Shown: one piece after another, positions 46,106 to 59,700 of the stretch
Layout: every line of letters begins with the position of its first letter
Numbering within the stretch: position 1 is the stretch's first letter
Assembly: GCF_051020985.1 (NCBI RefSeq)
Contig: NC_135003.1
Coordinates: forward strand, 10,471,501 to 10,535,500
Direction of reading: 5' to 3'
From: Nomia melanderi
Taxonomy: Eukaryota > Arthropoda > Insecta > Hymenoptera > Halictidae
DNA length: 64,000 nt
Position numbers and translations under genes: made by a program
Notes under the pieces: model-generated
The model's input: only the letters and a program-made list of their open reading frames with translations
What the model was told of the DNA's origin: nothing
Database searches by the model: none

Positions 46106-48540
46106 GTGAGTACCAGTCACGAGTTCTATTGATATAAGGACACATTCCTCTACGGCCCCAACAGCCTCCCACTCCGCGCCGCTGTATTGTGGCTAATGGA
46201 ATTTGTATGCGTTCCGAACTCTAATATCGGAGTTTCTTGAATTCGTAATGGTACCGCGGACGCTGCTACGGTTAAGGTCGCTCCCGGGAGTACTCTGACC
46301 TTAACTATGGTAATGCTGGCTAACTCGGTCGGAATCGGTATTTTCGTCTTGCTGAAACTTAATCGTTCTGACGCCTAACGTCATTTATGGTTTCGCAACT
46401 GTTCAACGTATGGAAAATATGTGGACGAAGGTTGCTGGTTTCTGGCCCTCGAGAGAATTCTGTATGGATTATCAGTGTTACATGGCTTGGTTCTGGTTAG
46501 TACCGTTGTTGCATAGTTTGGACCATGGTAGTCTGATACCCTGGAAACTTTCGTCGTTGCGATTAATAATTAGAATATTTTATATTTTTGTGGACGGAAT
46601 TTTCCGGGAAGTTCCAATCACGTGTTATGAAGCATTCTGTGTATCCGATTAAAATTTTTTATTTGGTTTCGATGAAGTAGTATAGAGAGAATAATTAAGT
46701 ATAATTTTCCCTTTTTTTAGTATAGCGTAAAAATTCGTATTCAATGGAAACGCGGCTCGCATGTAGATCGATCAGTTAACTTCAGCCGAGTACGAGGCTT
46801 TCTTCGTTTATATTTTATTGTTTCAGCGAAACGAATCCGTCCGTAGATTAATGATACGATTGCACATGCAACAGTCCATGCCTTGTACAGGCTGTCGGAT
46901 TGTTCATCAAAAATTGAATATAAGCCTCACGATGGCTGTGTTCCTCGGGCGTTAAATTATGTACGATTATCCAGATTGTGTGTACAGGTTTGGCAAGGTG
47001 TACGTGCGCCAGTTGCTCCAGTTCGACATGGTATAGTGCTCCTGTTACACTTGAACGAAGTTAATGCTGCTCGTATACCTAAGTTTCTTGGCAGACTATT
47101 CCTGCACTCTTTAAATATCGCCAGCGTTAGATACCGTTTCCTAACAAACTCTCATTTTATACGCGGCGATATAAAATCCTGTCTATGATAAGAATGATCA
47201 TACAAAAAACATATCTGAAGTCTGAAGAATAAAAAAACATTAGTTCAGTGTCGTTTTGCGCGATGGTTTCGATGACCATTAATTTTTGATCATTCTTTGC
47301 CAATATATTATGCCATTCGACGTTATGTCAGCACATTTGGAATAGTTTCCAATATCTTTTACTATCTTATTAAATATTATTCCCCAATGTTATTCGTCTG
47401 CTCGTACGAGTTGCAATAAAATTATATTACCGTGGTCGTGTGTAATGAGGTTGCGGTCGAATTCTTATTACAGGAGGTAATTGTTAAGTGAACGTGGATT
47501 TCCTTATCACTTAACGAGTAATTTGTACAAACAGGAAAATAACAAATCTCGGAAACTCAGTTACGACGGCGTATTCATTATGCACATTGGTCTATACCTC
47601 GCTCGGCTAACGAGTACTTAAAGTCAAGTTACGTCGTCGATCTTAACTACTTCGGGGAAGAGATTAACATTACTTGCTGAACAGTTTACAGAAGCATCAG
47701 CCTGTGTACATATTTGTTTCAGTTTCCTTAACAAAAAGCAATCCCCAATTTGAAGGAACGTTTGTGGATAATGAAATGGCTGGCAGGCACGCACTGCGTG
47801 ACGCATACATTACCTCTCATGAAGTATCAATCATTTCCCGAAATTGCACACTTCTTAATGAAATGTTACATGCCTTATGGTATGTTTTATCTTCACCTTT
47901 AAATGCCGAGTGTGAATAAAATTATTATCCTCTGAACTTTACGGTGTTCCCTGTTATTAAAAGATTATCTCATTTCCTTCGTGTCATCTACCATCCGATT
48001 ACTATTTTAATGCTTCGTATGATTTTTAATTAAATCGCTATTGTCAGTTATGTTTATTCCACTATTTATTAAGTGAGATAATAACATTACTGTATCAAGC
48101 TGACATTAATAGGCAAATTTCACGTTACAAAATACTGAAATCACACGAACCATTGTCTCAAATAACATTACACTTCCAGGGCGTATCAAATGACATTTCA
48201 TAAATATTAATTAGCAATTTGTGTTCACTTTGATTGATGTAAACATATGTACACGCAAATTCTCGTTTACCCTCTCCATTTAACTATCCAATTTCAGTTA
48301 TCTATATATAACGTACCTATGTACCCAGAAACAATAAAATGTAACATATATCCAGTATCCATAGACCCAAACAATAAGCATTAGTAAATATTCAATATCT
48401 GTTATCTTCTCTATAGTGTAACATTTCCAATGATTACACTATCGAATGTCCCCACAAAAACAAACTAAACAACGGTTCAACAGATTATCTCATCCAATTG
48501 TCCTATCAAAAACTTCTCCGGCCTATCAGAAAATCATTCG

Positions 48541-48586
48541 ATTTAGAAACCGATTACACTTCAATTTAGAAACCGATTACATTCTA
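48541..48586 (+). repeat. 23-bp tandem duplication
   Basis: ATTTAGAAACCGATTACA begins two adjacent 23-bp copies that differ at three positions near their ends. Confidence 0.8.
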
Positions 48587-51500
48587 CGAAAGAATCGGCA
48601 TTTATTTATTCACAGGCCTAAGACGCGTCCAAATCGATTCGCGTTTAATGTTTCACTATGCAGCGCACGCGAGCTGCCGCCGCCACCATGCTACGTTCCG
48701 GGGAAATCCGGTGGAAAGCGATTTCCATGGAAACACCTGCGTATCCGTAAAGCAAACAGCCGATAACGCGAATCAGTTTTCCTTTCCCGGCGTGGAATGT
48801 CTCGTGGAAGAAACCCTCGGAAATTAATCGGGGGCGGCGCGTTTTCCGGCGTGCAGGAATTACAGGGTTCCACCGTTACCGATGAAGAAAGAGGCCGTGC
48901 GATAGTGGAGGATCTCGTAAAACCGCGCCGGTTCCGATCTTTCGTTCCGCGCGGGGCATACGTGAGCCGAATACGTAAATATAAATCGAAGACGAGGAAC
49001 AGAAACGAGGCGGAAATCTGTCCAAGGCACTTCTTTCGCGTTCCGAGCACGCGATGGTGTTCATCTTCATTAGCAGGGCCCATTATGTGCGCACATACCT
49101 CTTAACACGTTTACTCTCCACCCTTTGAGCATGGAGCCACCTCGTATGTGCTCTGGAGTAATGACTCGCATCATATTTCGGAGTATATACGAGTCGTTCA
49201 TAGGTCAACTTAACTAACTCCACCATTTAAAAGTTCCCAGATTGTAGCACTAGAACGGTTAATTAGTTCCTTATATTATTAGAATAAAATATTATTATTC
49301 AATCGGCAAAAGGTTGAAACATTATAATAGCGTATGTAGTCGTATAAAATTTTTCTGTTCCTTATTTTGTGGAATTAATCATTTTAGACAGTGAATTGTT
49401 TGTATATTTGTTTGTATTATATGCGACGCACACATCATCAACGTTGCTCTATTCTGAGGATCATGCATTTCTTTCAGGATTTCATCTGAAACGATTAAAA
49501 TTCTTCTGATAACGGAACGCACTCGACGCGATGATAAAGGATTTTAATTACTGGCTCCGATAGAAACCGGAGCGGCAAGGACGCAATGTTCGAATGATAT
49601 TATATTCGCGTTGGAAGGAAACCGGTGCATGATACGTATTTACATACGCGAATGACACGCTTGTTTAATCCGTTTCAAAGTAATGTCGGTCCGTAACGCA
49701 AATCGAATCGATGCAGATGACGTGCAATTAGAACCGTCGGAAATCATAATGAGAAGAACGGTTTACAGAGTTGTTTCGACACACGGTTGTCGTTAACGTT
49801 TTATACGGGAACGAGGAGTGCGCTGGCCATGCTCTTTTTTGTTCGTCTTTGATTGAGTTGCAGGCTTCCTAATTATATACCCACGGACTCTTGCATTTAA
49901 TTATGACATAATATTCACGGGATAACGTAATTAAATTATAATTGTACTCATTGTAGGATAAATTACACTGGCTTAATGAATGCCGGTAGAATCGTTACCT
50001 AATAATACACGAACATTACTGAAAATATATTCAATTAGATGCTCGCCCGATGAATATTCAAATTCAATCTCCCGAAGATGGAAAAGCAGAAACATACAGA
50101 AGCTAAAAAATGTTGTTTCATCGGTACTCTATATCCTCGACAGCGACACATAGAATGATCGTTTCCCGTCTTCACAATCTAAAATGCGAAAAGCATTGGC
50201 TGCGAGTGCAATATTCTCATCAGTCGCGAATACCTTAAATATTTATTCGGAACAATTGAAATAAATCCCAATCGCGTACGATGTATCCGGTTCTAAGCCA
50301 GGTGCACGACGATTCCAAAACGGCGGGGACCTTTCCGCGAAGAAAGGGGGACGAAACGAATAATATGGATCAGTCGAGTGGAGGCAGAAGCGTATCCCGG
50401 AATGCTCTCCTTTTACGTTTGGGGCACGCGATAGCCTTCAACTTAATTGGTGCGTTTCGCCATATCCGATGTCGGGTACCGCGGGTATCTCCGCGCGGAC
50501 CCGCGTATTCGGTCCACGTCGTATTCTCGATACCCTAATGAAGCAAATTTGCATCCATACGCGACGCGAGTGAGCAAGTACAGAGATACAATAAAACTGA
50601 TTCCGTGTCGGCTGCCGAGGACCTGGCAAGATGGATGCGCCTGCACGGCGGGTCGCCGCTACCAAGACGCAGAGTCGCATGATAATGCCTCGGCCCTTCC
50701 TTCGACTGCAACCGACGACGTATCGCAGCTACCGGTCCGGTTCGTCGGATTCCTAGAGGATGGGACCCACGGTCTGGAATCCCGGAATCGTCGAACCGAT
50801 CGGCATGCACGCGATTTTTGGCCACTCCTTGTCCAGGATGTCTGACGTAGCACGCGTGGTTCCGCATGGATCGCTCACGGACCATTAGACCTCTTCGGAC
50901 CATTGTTGAACTTGGAAGGATTTCACGTGATACACGTTCTTGGTCAATTTTGATCTCGAGCGAATAACGTCCTACAATAGAATATTAATTATAAGATACG
51001 GTTGATCTTCGTTAAAATATTTATTCTGGCTCCATGGATAGCTGAATATTTCGGAACATTATAGAAATATTACTGGCCGACTTCAGTTGGGTTATGAATT
51101 TTTTTATTGTTATTTCTTAGTTTTCATTTTTCGTGCGTTCGAGTATTAAACCGTGCAAAATATGCGAGCGTAAAAACTTTTATAAGGTGTTTATTTTTAT
51201 TACTTTGAATAGGGGACTGCGCGAGCTTCCATAACGGAACAATTGTCGGCTGTCCATTTCCGCTGTGAATAGAAATTTCCGTATTTCACTTCTTTCTCGA
51301 CATTTATAATTCTCCGCTTTTTTTTTAACGAATGATATTTGACGCAATTGAAAGATAGTAATGGTAAAAGGAGAAGATAAATACGTTATCATTCCCATTT
51401 CTTTAATATTTTCGAAACGTTGATCAGCGACACGTTGTAATCCCGTCGTAATTAAAATGGACGCGAAAAGTAGGACTTATTAGTTAGTTCGTATAACTAC

Positions 51501-51878
51501 CGTTATACAGTTGCCCAGAATGAAGCTGGTGTTCGAGATTCCGCTAAATGAGGCTTAAATTCGCGAGTTTCCAGGAGGTAACATTTCTGAGCTTCACGTG
51601 TCCAAACCCGGACGCGATGTTGGAGTTAACTCTGTTATCCATAAACTTGCGCCAGGAATCAGGAAAACTTTCCCGATGTATAAAGCCTAGGTCCGCGGGC
51701 ACAAAGGTACATGGTAATAGTAGTTGTTGAAAACAGGAGATTCACGGTCAGAGAGAGCGGGAGAATAGAACGTCAATACAGACGCTCGTTACAACCTGAT
51801 ATGCCAGTGCCAACAAAGCAGTTCTGGCTGCTGGTTGAATGCGCCGGCATAACTAACATAAGCAGAGACTCTAACAGT

Positions 51879-51975
51879 CCAATCAGAACGGCCCAACAAA
51901 GATATTGCCCTGTCTATTGTGTATACTGTACCGCCGCGCGATACCAGCAGCGGTCTTTTCATCCCAGCCAATCGG
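51879..51975 (+). promoter_or_regulatory. Paired CCAAT boxes
   Basis: CCAATCAGAACG at 51879 and CCAATCGGAACG at 51968 match over 11 of 12 bases, 89 bp apart. CCAAT is the NF-Y site. No clear transcript start is seen. Confidence 0.25.
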
Positions 51976-54900
51976 AACGTAATTTCCACTACTTTGTCCC
52001 TGTGTACACAATTAATGACAAACTACGTGTAAATTGCGACACGTTTTCCTGCGCGTTCACGTGTTGCCCAATCCCGTCCCGTTTGAAACACCGATTTTAC
52101 GGATACCAAGATTGCGGATATGGAATATTTCGTTTTGTCATGAAACAATGCGCGGATTTGCAGAAGTAATCAATACACAGAGGTTTAATAATTCAGTGAA
52201 TAAAATATTTTACTTGATATTGTGTAGACGATCTTGTACGATAATCCTGAATCAATATGTAGGAGATTTATCAAGCTTCTCCTTTATTCTTTTTTTCGTT
52301 TCGGTTTATGTCTATGCACGTTCGCTATGAGTAAAAATCTTCTGACGTGTCTGTCCATGACTCACATTCCCTACTTCTCGTACGATACTATACAGTACCT
52401 TGATGTATAAACTTTCAGAATTTATTATCTTAAAATTAAAGTCTTGTATGAAAAGATTTGAATCTACATTTTCAACTTTTCCATGCAAATTCACTCTGCT
52501 GTACTCAATAATCACGATACACGTACACCGTTCGGAATCAATATACAGCCATTTGGCTCGCAGTAGTTCCGAAAAAAGCAAGTTGCAGCAATCAATGGAA
52601 TCGATCATTTCGTGCGCAGTAACGCAATAAAACCAACGCCGACGATCTGCAGGGAAACGAGGATCCGTTTCGTACAATCCGGATCATCCGGCGGCAAAGG
52701 TAACCGAATTCCGGCATCGAAATTTCCCTTTTCGGGCCTCCTTTGCTCCGTTCATTTCCTCGAGATTCACCGAGTCGAACATCCTGAACGAATTGCAGAG
52801 AAGATCCAACGGCAGTCATGTCGATCTGCCAGGAGTGAGGGAACGAGTGTTGTCCGGGGCGGCTTATGCTGCATGTCCACTTGACAAGTGACCCTCGAGG
52901 CTGGCTCTTGTTTCCCCGTCCACTTGACAGTTGATCTCAGTTAGCGTTATGTCACGTGTCCCCTCTAAAGTTTCACCCTCGAGAATAGAACTCGCCGATA
53001 TACACGGACCCGTGACTCTCAACGGTAGCTTACACTATCCCTCGAAAATGTTTGATCTCTATCTTCGATGGAGGATCTTGAGTTTTAGAGCTCAGAAGAT
53101 GGAAATGAGATTTTGGAATTGTTTATTTAAAACTAACGCGTGTAACCGAAGAAGTCCGACGAAGGAAACCTTTTTGAGGATCAAGCGAAATCAAAATTAT
53201 CATTTCTTCAAATTTTATTTCCAGTTTGAAACGTTATTTCGCTGAAACATCTCTAACATTTCAATCGACTTACCGAAATCTTACCCAATTTTACTCTAAA
53301 ATGAACCGATCACCGAAACATCGTACGTGGATCGGTTCGCGACGATGAAATCCTCATGTCGACACGCAGCGTTAGCTTTCGGATAGAGCCGAACATCGAA
53401 CGGTGGAATGGAGGAATAGACGATGAGAAAGAACGTTCTGAGAGGTGTAATTACAGGGCTACGCGCCGGTACTATGTACTCGGTCAGTTTCTCGTTCATG
53501 CGCGTTCCGGCGCGCCTCGCCGATGAATTTACGGGATAAATCATAGGCGGCGGGACGAGGCGGAAAACAATTAATCCTGTATGCAAACTCTTTTTCGGCT
53601 CCCCGGCGGCGCGCGACTCTAGCTCCCCCGGCGATACCTCGAACGTTTGCCGCGAGGGAAGATGGGCAAACGCGTAGCTAAGTCATTTTTGCCGGCGTCA
53701 AATATTGAGCAGCTTTTAACGGCGACGCGCGGCGCCGAAAAAAAGCGGGGCGGTCCTCGCCCCGCGAGACAGAAAAATTTACGCGTCGCTGCGGAATGCA
53801 TAAACGATGAACCAGCCTCGCGTCACGTCGTATATTCGCCACGAATATTGTACGGACACGTTCGCCTAGAATTATTGCAGTCATTTAGCCGCGTCCTCGC
53901 GCGTCTCCTCGCGCAGATGAGGTTTTATAACGATCCCCATTCTAATTGGATCGACAGACGGAGAAAAGGTGCGTTAATTGTAACGGACACGATTATTCGA
54001 CGTGCGAGGGCGCGATCGACTGAAAATCGATGACGTTGACGTCTGTATAATAAGAGAGTGTAACAATAGATTGGTTTTGAAATAATTGGATTGCTTCTAA
54101 AAATACGTCCTTTTTCTGCCGAAGAACTTTTCTCGTACGAAAGGTAAAGAAGGGACGAATATTTTTGATAAGATATATTATATGAATTTTGAGTACTAAA
54201 TAAATGTCTTGTTACTTGAATTCAATGGTTCTCTAATTAAGTCGGAAAACAAGAGCGGTATACGTGTTCACGGGGAAATTATAGTGTAGAATACGGTCCT
54301 ATGACTCTTTTAATAGCCTGTTAGGGCTTTACACCGGCCATCTTATAACCCCATTATCGCACGATAATATCACCTACGGCATTAAAGACGAGGAATTGAT
54401 TCTATGCTTCATTACAAACTGTCCGCTTTTACGTTAACTCTAAAACCGTCGGACAAGTAGAGATGAACCATTCGAGATCGTTTACTTTACAATTACACCA
54501 GCCACAAAGGTGGTTTCGTTGAATATTGCTTCATCTGGCACGTTCAATAAAATGAAATGGACAATTGATCGTTAACGAGGATACGATCACTAATTCAATC
54601 ATTCACGTTCACACCTTGGAAAATAACACGTAACGTAATTCCCGCGAAGTCGATCGCTAGAAAAAGCTTGACCGCAATTATTGTTCCCTTTGTGAAATGG
54701 TTTCCGTCGTCAAGCTAGGTTCCTTCCCGCTCCTCGTCACGTCTTGTTCCGTATTCATTGTCTCGGCCGCGTAATAGACGCGAGAGAGGACATTAACGCT
54801 GGTCAAGTCATTAAACGCGTTAATGGAAATGTATGCATAAAAGCGGGGCGTGGTGGCGGAGGGGTCACAGGAGGATAGAAAGACGGTGTCCATAAATCTC

Positions 54901-55439
54901 CCGGTGATTATCGATTCATTGGTAACCAGGGATTCCTTAGTTCAGCCTGTTATCCGATAAATTAATCTTAGACAAAGTTCCCGTGACCGAACTTAATGGA
55001 TGGCCTCTGGTGACGGTCGTGGAGCGAAATTGACACCGTCAGGACGTGGTATATGCTGGTAACCGTTTTATACGTTTATAGCAACATATCCGGCAGACAC
55101 TTTTTGCACCGACGTCGGCCAAAGACTTCATTTCTTCGTGGAATTTGTAGAAACGCTGTACTTTGTATAAAAGCAACCTGACTTTTAAACGATGACGTAT
55201 GTTTCTTTGATTTTTTCTACTAAGGTATCTCTGTTTAATAGAAATTATGTTCGAATTCATTTCAATTTGCAAGTCAAGAATCATGTATGTATTCACTGTA
55301 AGATCAAATGACGAATCTTTTCCTTCGATTGACTACTTGCTAACCGTGTTACTACTTTTCAGTGTTTTATATGGCTTATCATCTCATTTTCGTCGTTGAA
55401 ACGATACTCAGCTCCCGATCCTTCCTCCATTACTTTCAG

Positions 55440-55510
55440 ATCACAGGACGCAAGGATGATATCCGAAGGCTCGTCATCTTGGGGTCAATGGCGCGCGGGC
55501 TACGTGCCAC
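55440..55510 (+). CDS. Candidate 71-bp exon of an unidentified plus-strand gene
   Basis: The segment lies between CTTCCTCCATTACTTTCAG and GTAAGC. In one frame it reads SQDARMISEGSSSWGQWRAG and then YVP. One leading base would complete a codon from an exon ending in two bases, as the 46005-46105 candidate does in its first frame. Ser/Gly/Trp content is unlike random AT-rich DNA. A hairpin starts right after the donor. No homologue was recognised. Confidence 0.28.
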
Positions 55511-55650
55511 GTAAGCAGGTGGGCATACGGCAATTCGCTTCTCCTTGGTTCTCCGTTGAATAGGAATCTTTAAATTTTCTGGCCTAGTTCAGCCAGCGAA
55601 TTTGGGCCAAGAACTTCGCAACCTGCGAATTGCCGTGTACCAACGTCGAG
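55511..55650 (+). repeat. Inverted repeat able to form a long hairpin
   Basis: ACGGCAATTCGC at 55527-55538 is perfectly complementary to GCGAATTGCCGT at 55625-55636. The flanks outside the core (GCAGGTGGGCAT against GTACCAACGTC) and inside it (CTTGG against CCAAG) pair further. The loop is about 85 bases. It could be a hairpin RNA, a splice-regulating structure, or an old inverted repeat. Confidence 0.45.
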
Positions 55651-56616
55651 GCTGGATGACATGAAACTTTTATTACGTGTAGAATTTTGGATCCGGGTTC
55701 TGGAGTATTGCAGGTCATTTCATTATATTTCCCGTGGTGCAGAGAAAATTCTTATTTTATAGCAAACATAGAATGGTGGTAACGAATAAAATTTTGCCCA
55801 AATAAAACTGTATTCAGTGTTAACGAATAAGTAATGAATCTTCCGAGCGTTTACAATCTTTTATTTTACACAAAAATTATTCATTTGTGCTTTCATTCAA
55901 AATAGAAAGTCTTAAACATTTATAAACGTTATAAACATTTAAACATCTGCAGTAATAGTATAAAGTCCATAATTAGAAACACATACCCGATGTCTGTATG
56001 CTATGCATACCGAAAAATTCTAAACGCGAAGTCTTTTCCAAATGAAAAAATAAACCTCCATCCTCCAATTTCAAACGTCCCAAGGTTTTAACTGTTTTTT
56101 CGAAAACAGTGCAATAAAGAATACAGTCGACACTTATAAATCTGCTACCAAAATATAATATCTGCATGCGCATACATTTTCAGTAACGCGGGGTTCACAT
56201 CGCACCGATAAGAACAGGGGTAGCAATAAAATCTCGCAGTTTATCGCGACGCATACCACGACGTGCATAATCTTTCCGTTTCATTACGAGACGAATACCA
56301 AAATGAAATTTACCACGAAAATGGTGGACAGCCGAAGTATTCGAAGCGTCGCAGTGAACGCCAGAGAATCGCAAGAAACGGAACCGCTTTCGAAACGTAT
56401 ACGCTATACCGGGTGGCTGTTTACGTGATGCCGAGAACGCGGTTTGGGACAAACGTGCTTGAATCCGCATAAGAATCACGTCCTCCCCGTGGAATCTTGA
56501 TAACAAGAATTGTCTCCACGGTGGCAACTTTGATTCCCTGTAACAAGGAAAACGGTGTCGCGACGCGAACGGAGGCGGGTAACTGCATTAATCTGAGAAG
56601 GAAACATATTACGTGG

Positions 56617-56717
56617 CTCTTGCCTCTCCCTCTCTCTCCCTGCTTTTCTCTCCCTGTCACTCGCTCACTCGCTCATTCACTCATTCTCCGTCTCTCCCCG
56701 TTTCTCCCTGTTTTCCT
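56617..56717 (+). repeat. CT-rich tract with CACTCGCT units
   Basis: Pyrimidine-rich sequence with CTCTCC runs and a short array of CACT, CGCT and CATT tetramers. Confidence 0.65.
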
Positions 56718-59700
56718 CGGTGACGTGGCCCCGGTCTAACACAGAAGGACGGGGTAATTAAAATAAGAGCTCCTGAGTTTGCGCTGAATGCTATCTTAGC
56801 GTCGCGGTTAACCTCCCGGGATCCAAAGGTATTTCGACCGACCTACACACTCACAATTGACAGGTACACCGGGGGCACCTCGGGTACGTACTTACGCGGG
56901 GAAATTCCTTCTGTGCCGAGGCTGACACCACATCGGGCCAACTTGCGGCAGACTTTAGAGTTTAGTTAGCGGGCGGACTCCGCATCTCATGTTAGTGTGA
57001 TTACTCGGGGGCTCAAACGTGTGGCTTGTTGCTTGTATCCAGATAACAGCCGCGGCATACGCCGACGTTTCCAGCTACCGGTGACGATAATAACGCATTT
57101 CTCTGGTGTAAACTCCGATCCAATTAAGGATCTACGATTGCCGGGCGTTACAGGGGCTGAAGACGCCGGAACGGCAACTTCCGATCTCGCGGCGGCGTGT
57201 TTAGATCGCGGCTAATCAACGGAACCGCCGGGATCGATCGGTCTCGATGATCGTTCGACGAAATTGCCGATGCGTCGCTGATTAGCCTCGCTCGTGACTG
57301 GACGGAGATAATGCCGCGTGCGCTTGCCGGGTTGCGAACTTTATTAATGTTATAGGTTGACTTCGTTATCACCCGATAAAGTGGATCAATCTTTCACCGA
57401 TCTCGTTAAAATGCTATTCGTTTTGTTTTGATATGATTTAATGACTTTGGAAACTTTTCTTGCAGTTTCTTATTATATTATAATATTTATGTGTTATTTG
57501 ATCTTAATTCATTTGAATAGAATAATATTCCAATTTATCAAGTTTTGTTTAAAATCCTTATTACGAGTGATTAGGCAGATTGATACAATACGAAAGACGA
57601 AACGCGAAATCAGTTTCGAATTGAAGGTATTCTCTTTCATTATGTCTATCGCTGATCGCGATTGATTTGATTCGTATCGATATCATGAACAATTTTTCTA
57701 TGAGAGTGACCGCGGACAATAGATCGGATATAAAGTCGGCAGCAGACGTTAATTACTTGCACGAGTCCGATTCAATCCGGGATTTCTATTCAACTCCGTC
57801 CGAACAGTAGCTCAGTTTTTAACTTATCATTCTAAGTAAGCGTCTGAAAGCCTCCCCTTTGAAACGTTCCTTCTCATTTCCTGCGTATTTGCGTTAAAAG
57901 CTTTTCTCAATTTTCACAAAAGTTCCGTCGCTATTCGAACTTCGACTTTCATCTCGATTCGGCGGGATACAAATAATCGTTTCGAGAACGATTAATAGCC
58001 TGTGCTTATGGGAAAAAATATTCATTTGGCTGGCTACCATTCACACAGCCCATTGTTTCGTTCGCGTCGTAATCCCGTTTTAATAAAGTTTGCCCTGGCT
58101 TTTATTATGAGCATTCTGTATTCGGGCTCAGTGCTCCATTCACTTCTATTTCCACTATACTTATATTATTGTCCGTAAGTATCAGGACACTTGTTGGAAC
58201 TATGTCTAAACCTTTTCATTATTATTTCAACATAAATCTATTATAGACAATACGTATCATATTGTGTTTCTAAATCTCATATTATAATAATTGTGGTTTT
58301 ACAATTATTATTCTATTAAGGTAGAATTGTTTATCTTCTGGAAATGGAAAGAAAGAAGTAGATGCATGACTCTTTTCCACTTACTAACCCTTGACCAATA
58401 ATGACCGAATCTCATAAGAAGTAGTCAATAGTCAAAACAAGCTTCTCTAAAACTGCGCAAAGGTACTGACGGATATATTCAGAGAGTCGAAAGCTACATT
58501 TATCGATAAAGCTATTATTTGTGACTGTTCAATAGTTATAGTAACATTTTTATAGTGGATACTGGTACATCCTCTCCCGGTTATTTTCTCATGCAAATTT
58601 TTACATGAAACAACTAATAAAAATGAAAATATAAAGTAACTTTTGAAATGTGCATATATTACAGAATTTTTCCATGGAATAAATTTCATACTGTTGCGTA
58701 TTGTTGAGAACAGGGGAAACATTTACCTTATAATTCTGTCGCATAGAAAACCGTGTCGCACAGTCATTTACCGTTCCCGGGCCCATGGACCCTACAAACC
58801 GAAAATGTTTATCGATAAATTCGGTGTTTCCGTGAGTTTCATTGTTGCAACGGTTTCTTTGTTAATGAATATTGTTGATGAGTGCATTGATTTTTTTATT
58901 ATGCCAATTGTTGCCGAATGTAATTAATGGAAACGGAAATTTACAGTTATTTGTAATATGAGGAATTTGTACTGAATATCCATGTTGAATAAATTCTATT
59001 TTGCTACGAACGATTGAATAATCAGTGAATGCTAATGTCAGCGCAGCGTATGCGTTATTAAGTGTATCATATGAAAAGAAAGAAAGTGCGTATTTTATCC
59101 GTTTCTTGGAAAGATTAAAATTCCTCGTTAACATTCACGTGCAATATTATAAATTTATTAATAACCGTTGGTGTAAACAAAAATCTTCGGAGATTGAGAT
59201 GTTATAACGAACAATGAATCAAAGTACACAGTCCATTAATTATTTAGTCAGTTACGCGTACACACGAATCCATCCTCGATCACAAATCATTGTCAGAAGT
59301 CTTTCGACAGTTTCCACCGAAGCGTACGATTCATCGCGGAACTTTGTGACGTTCCGTAACGGACCATCGAAAAATCTTAATTTATTCTAAGCCAGCTGGA
59401 ATGGAAACTGCTCCCATCGTGGCTGGGATCTGTCTAGAATTTCGAATAACACTGGGGAACAGAGATTCCGAGTTCCGAAAGTTTCGTTGTACAGTTACCA
59501 CTGCCATCTGCACTAATCGCGAATCTGAACATTTCTGTCTAATTCAATGTAACGAAGTTCTGCGCCGGACTCTAGTAAGCCCAACCCTCCAACTGAAATA
59601 ATCATTACGTAAACAACACTCGGGATTGGATTCCACGCGGGAGAGAGATTCCAAGTGAAATAATGCAAAAGGATTAACATGATTAGATTCGGTCGAAAAA

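Larger units (their letters stand above)
46106..55439. other. Region without a recognised gene
   Basis: This is intron-like or intergenic DNA. It holds a 23-bp tandem duplication (48541-48586), a pair of CCAAT boxes (51879 and 51968) and a GC-richer patch at about 50.4-50.9 kb that is open on both strands but matches nothing I know. Confidence 0.45.

Noticed and set aside
46241..46378. 46-codon frame with NGTADAATVKVAPGSTLTL and a hydrophobic end
   Set aside because: A stop precedes it in frame, no acceptor lies at a usable place, and it has no ATG near its start.
50281..50903. GC-richer patch open in several frames on both strands
   Set aside because: No frame stands out, no family is recognised and splice sites are poor.
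58165..58200. GTCCGTAAGTATCAGGAC: a donor-like site, also similar to a Tc1-type transposon end
   Set aside because: Upstream sequence is AT-rich and not coding-like, and no matching inverted end was found nearby.
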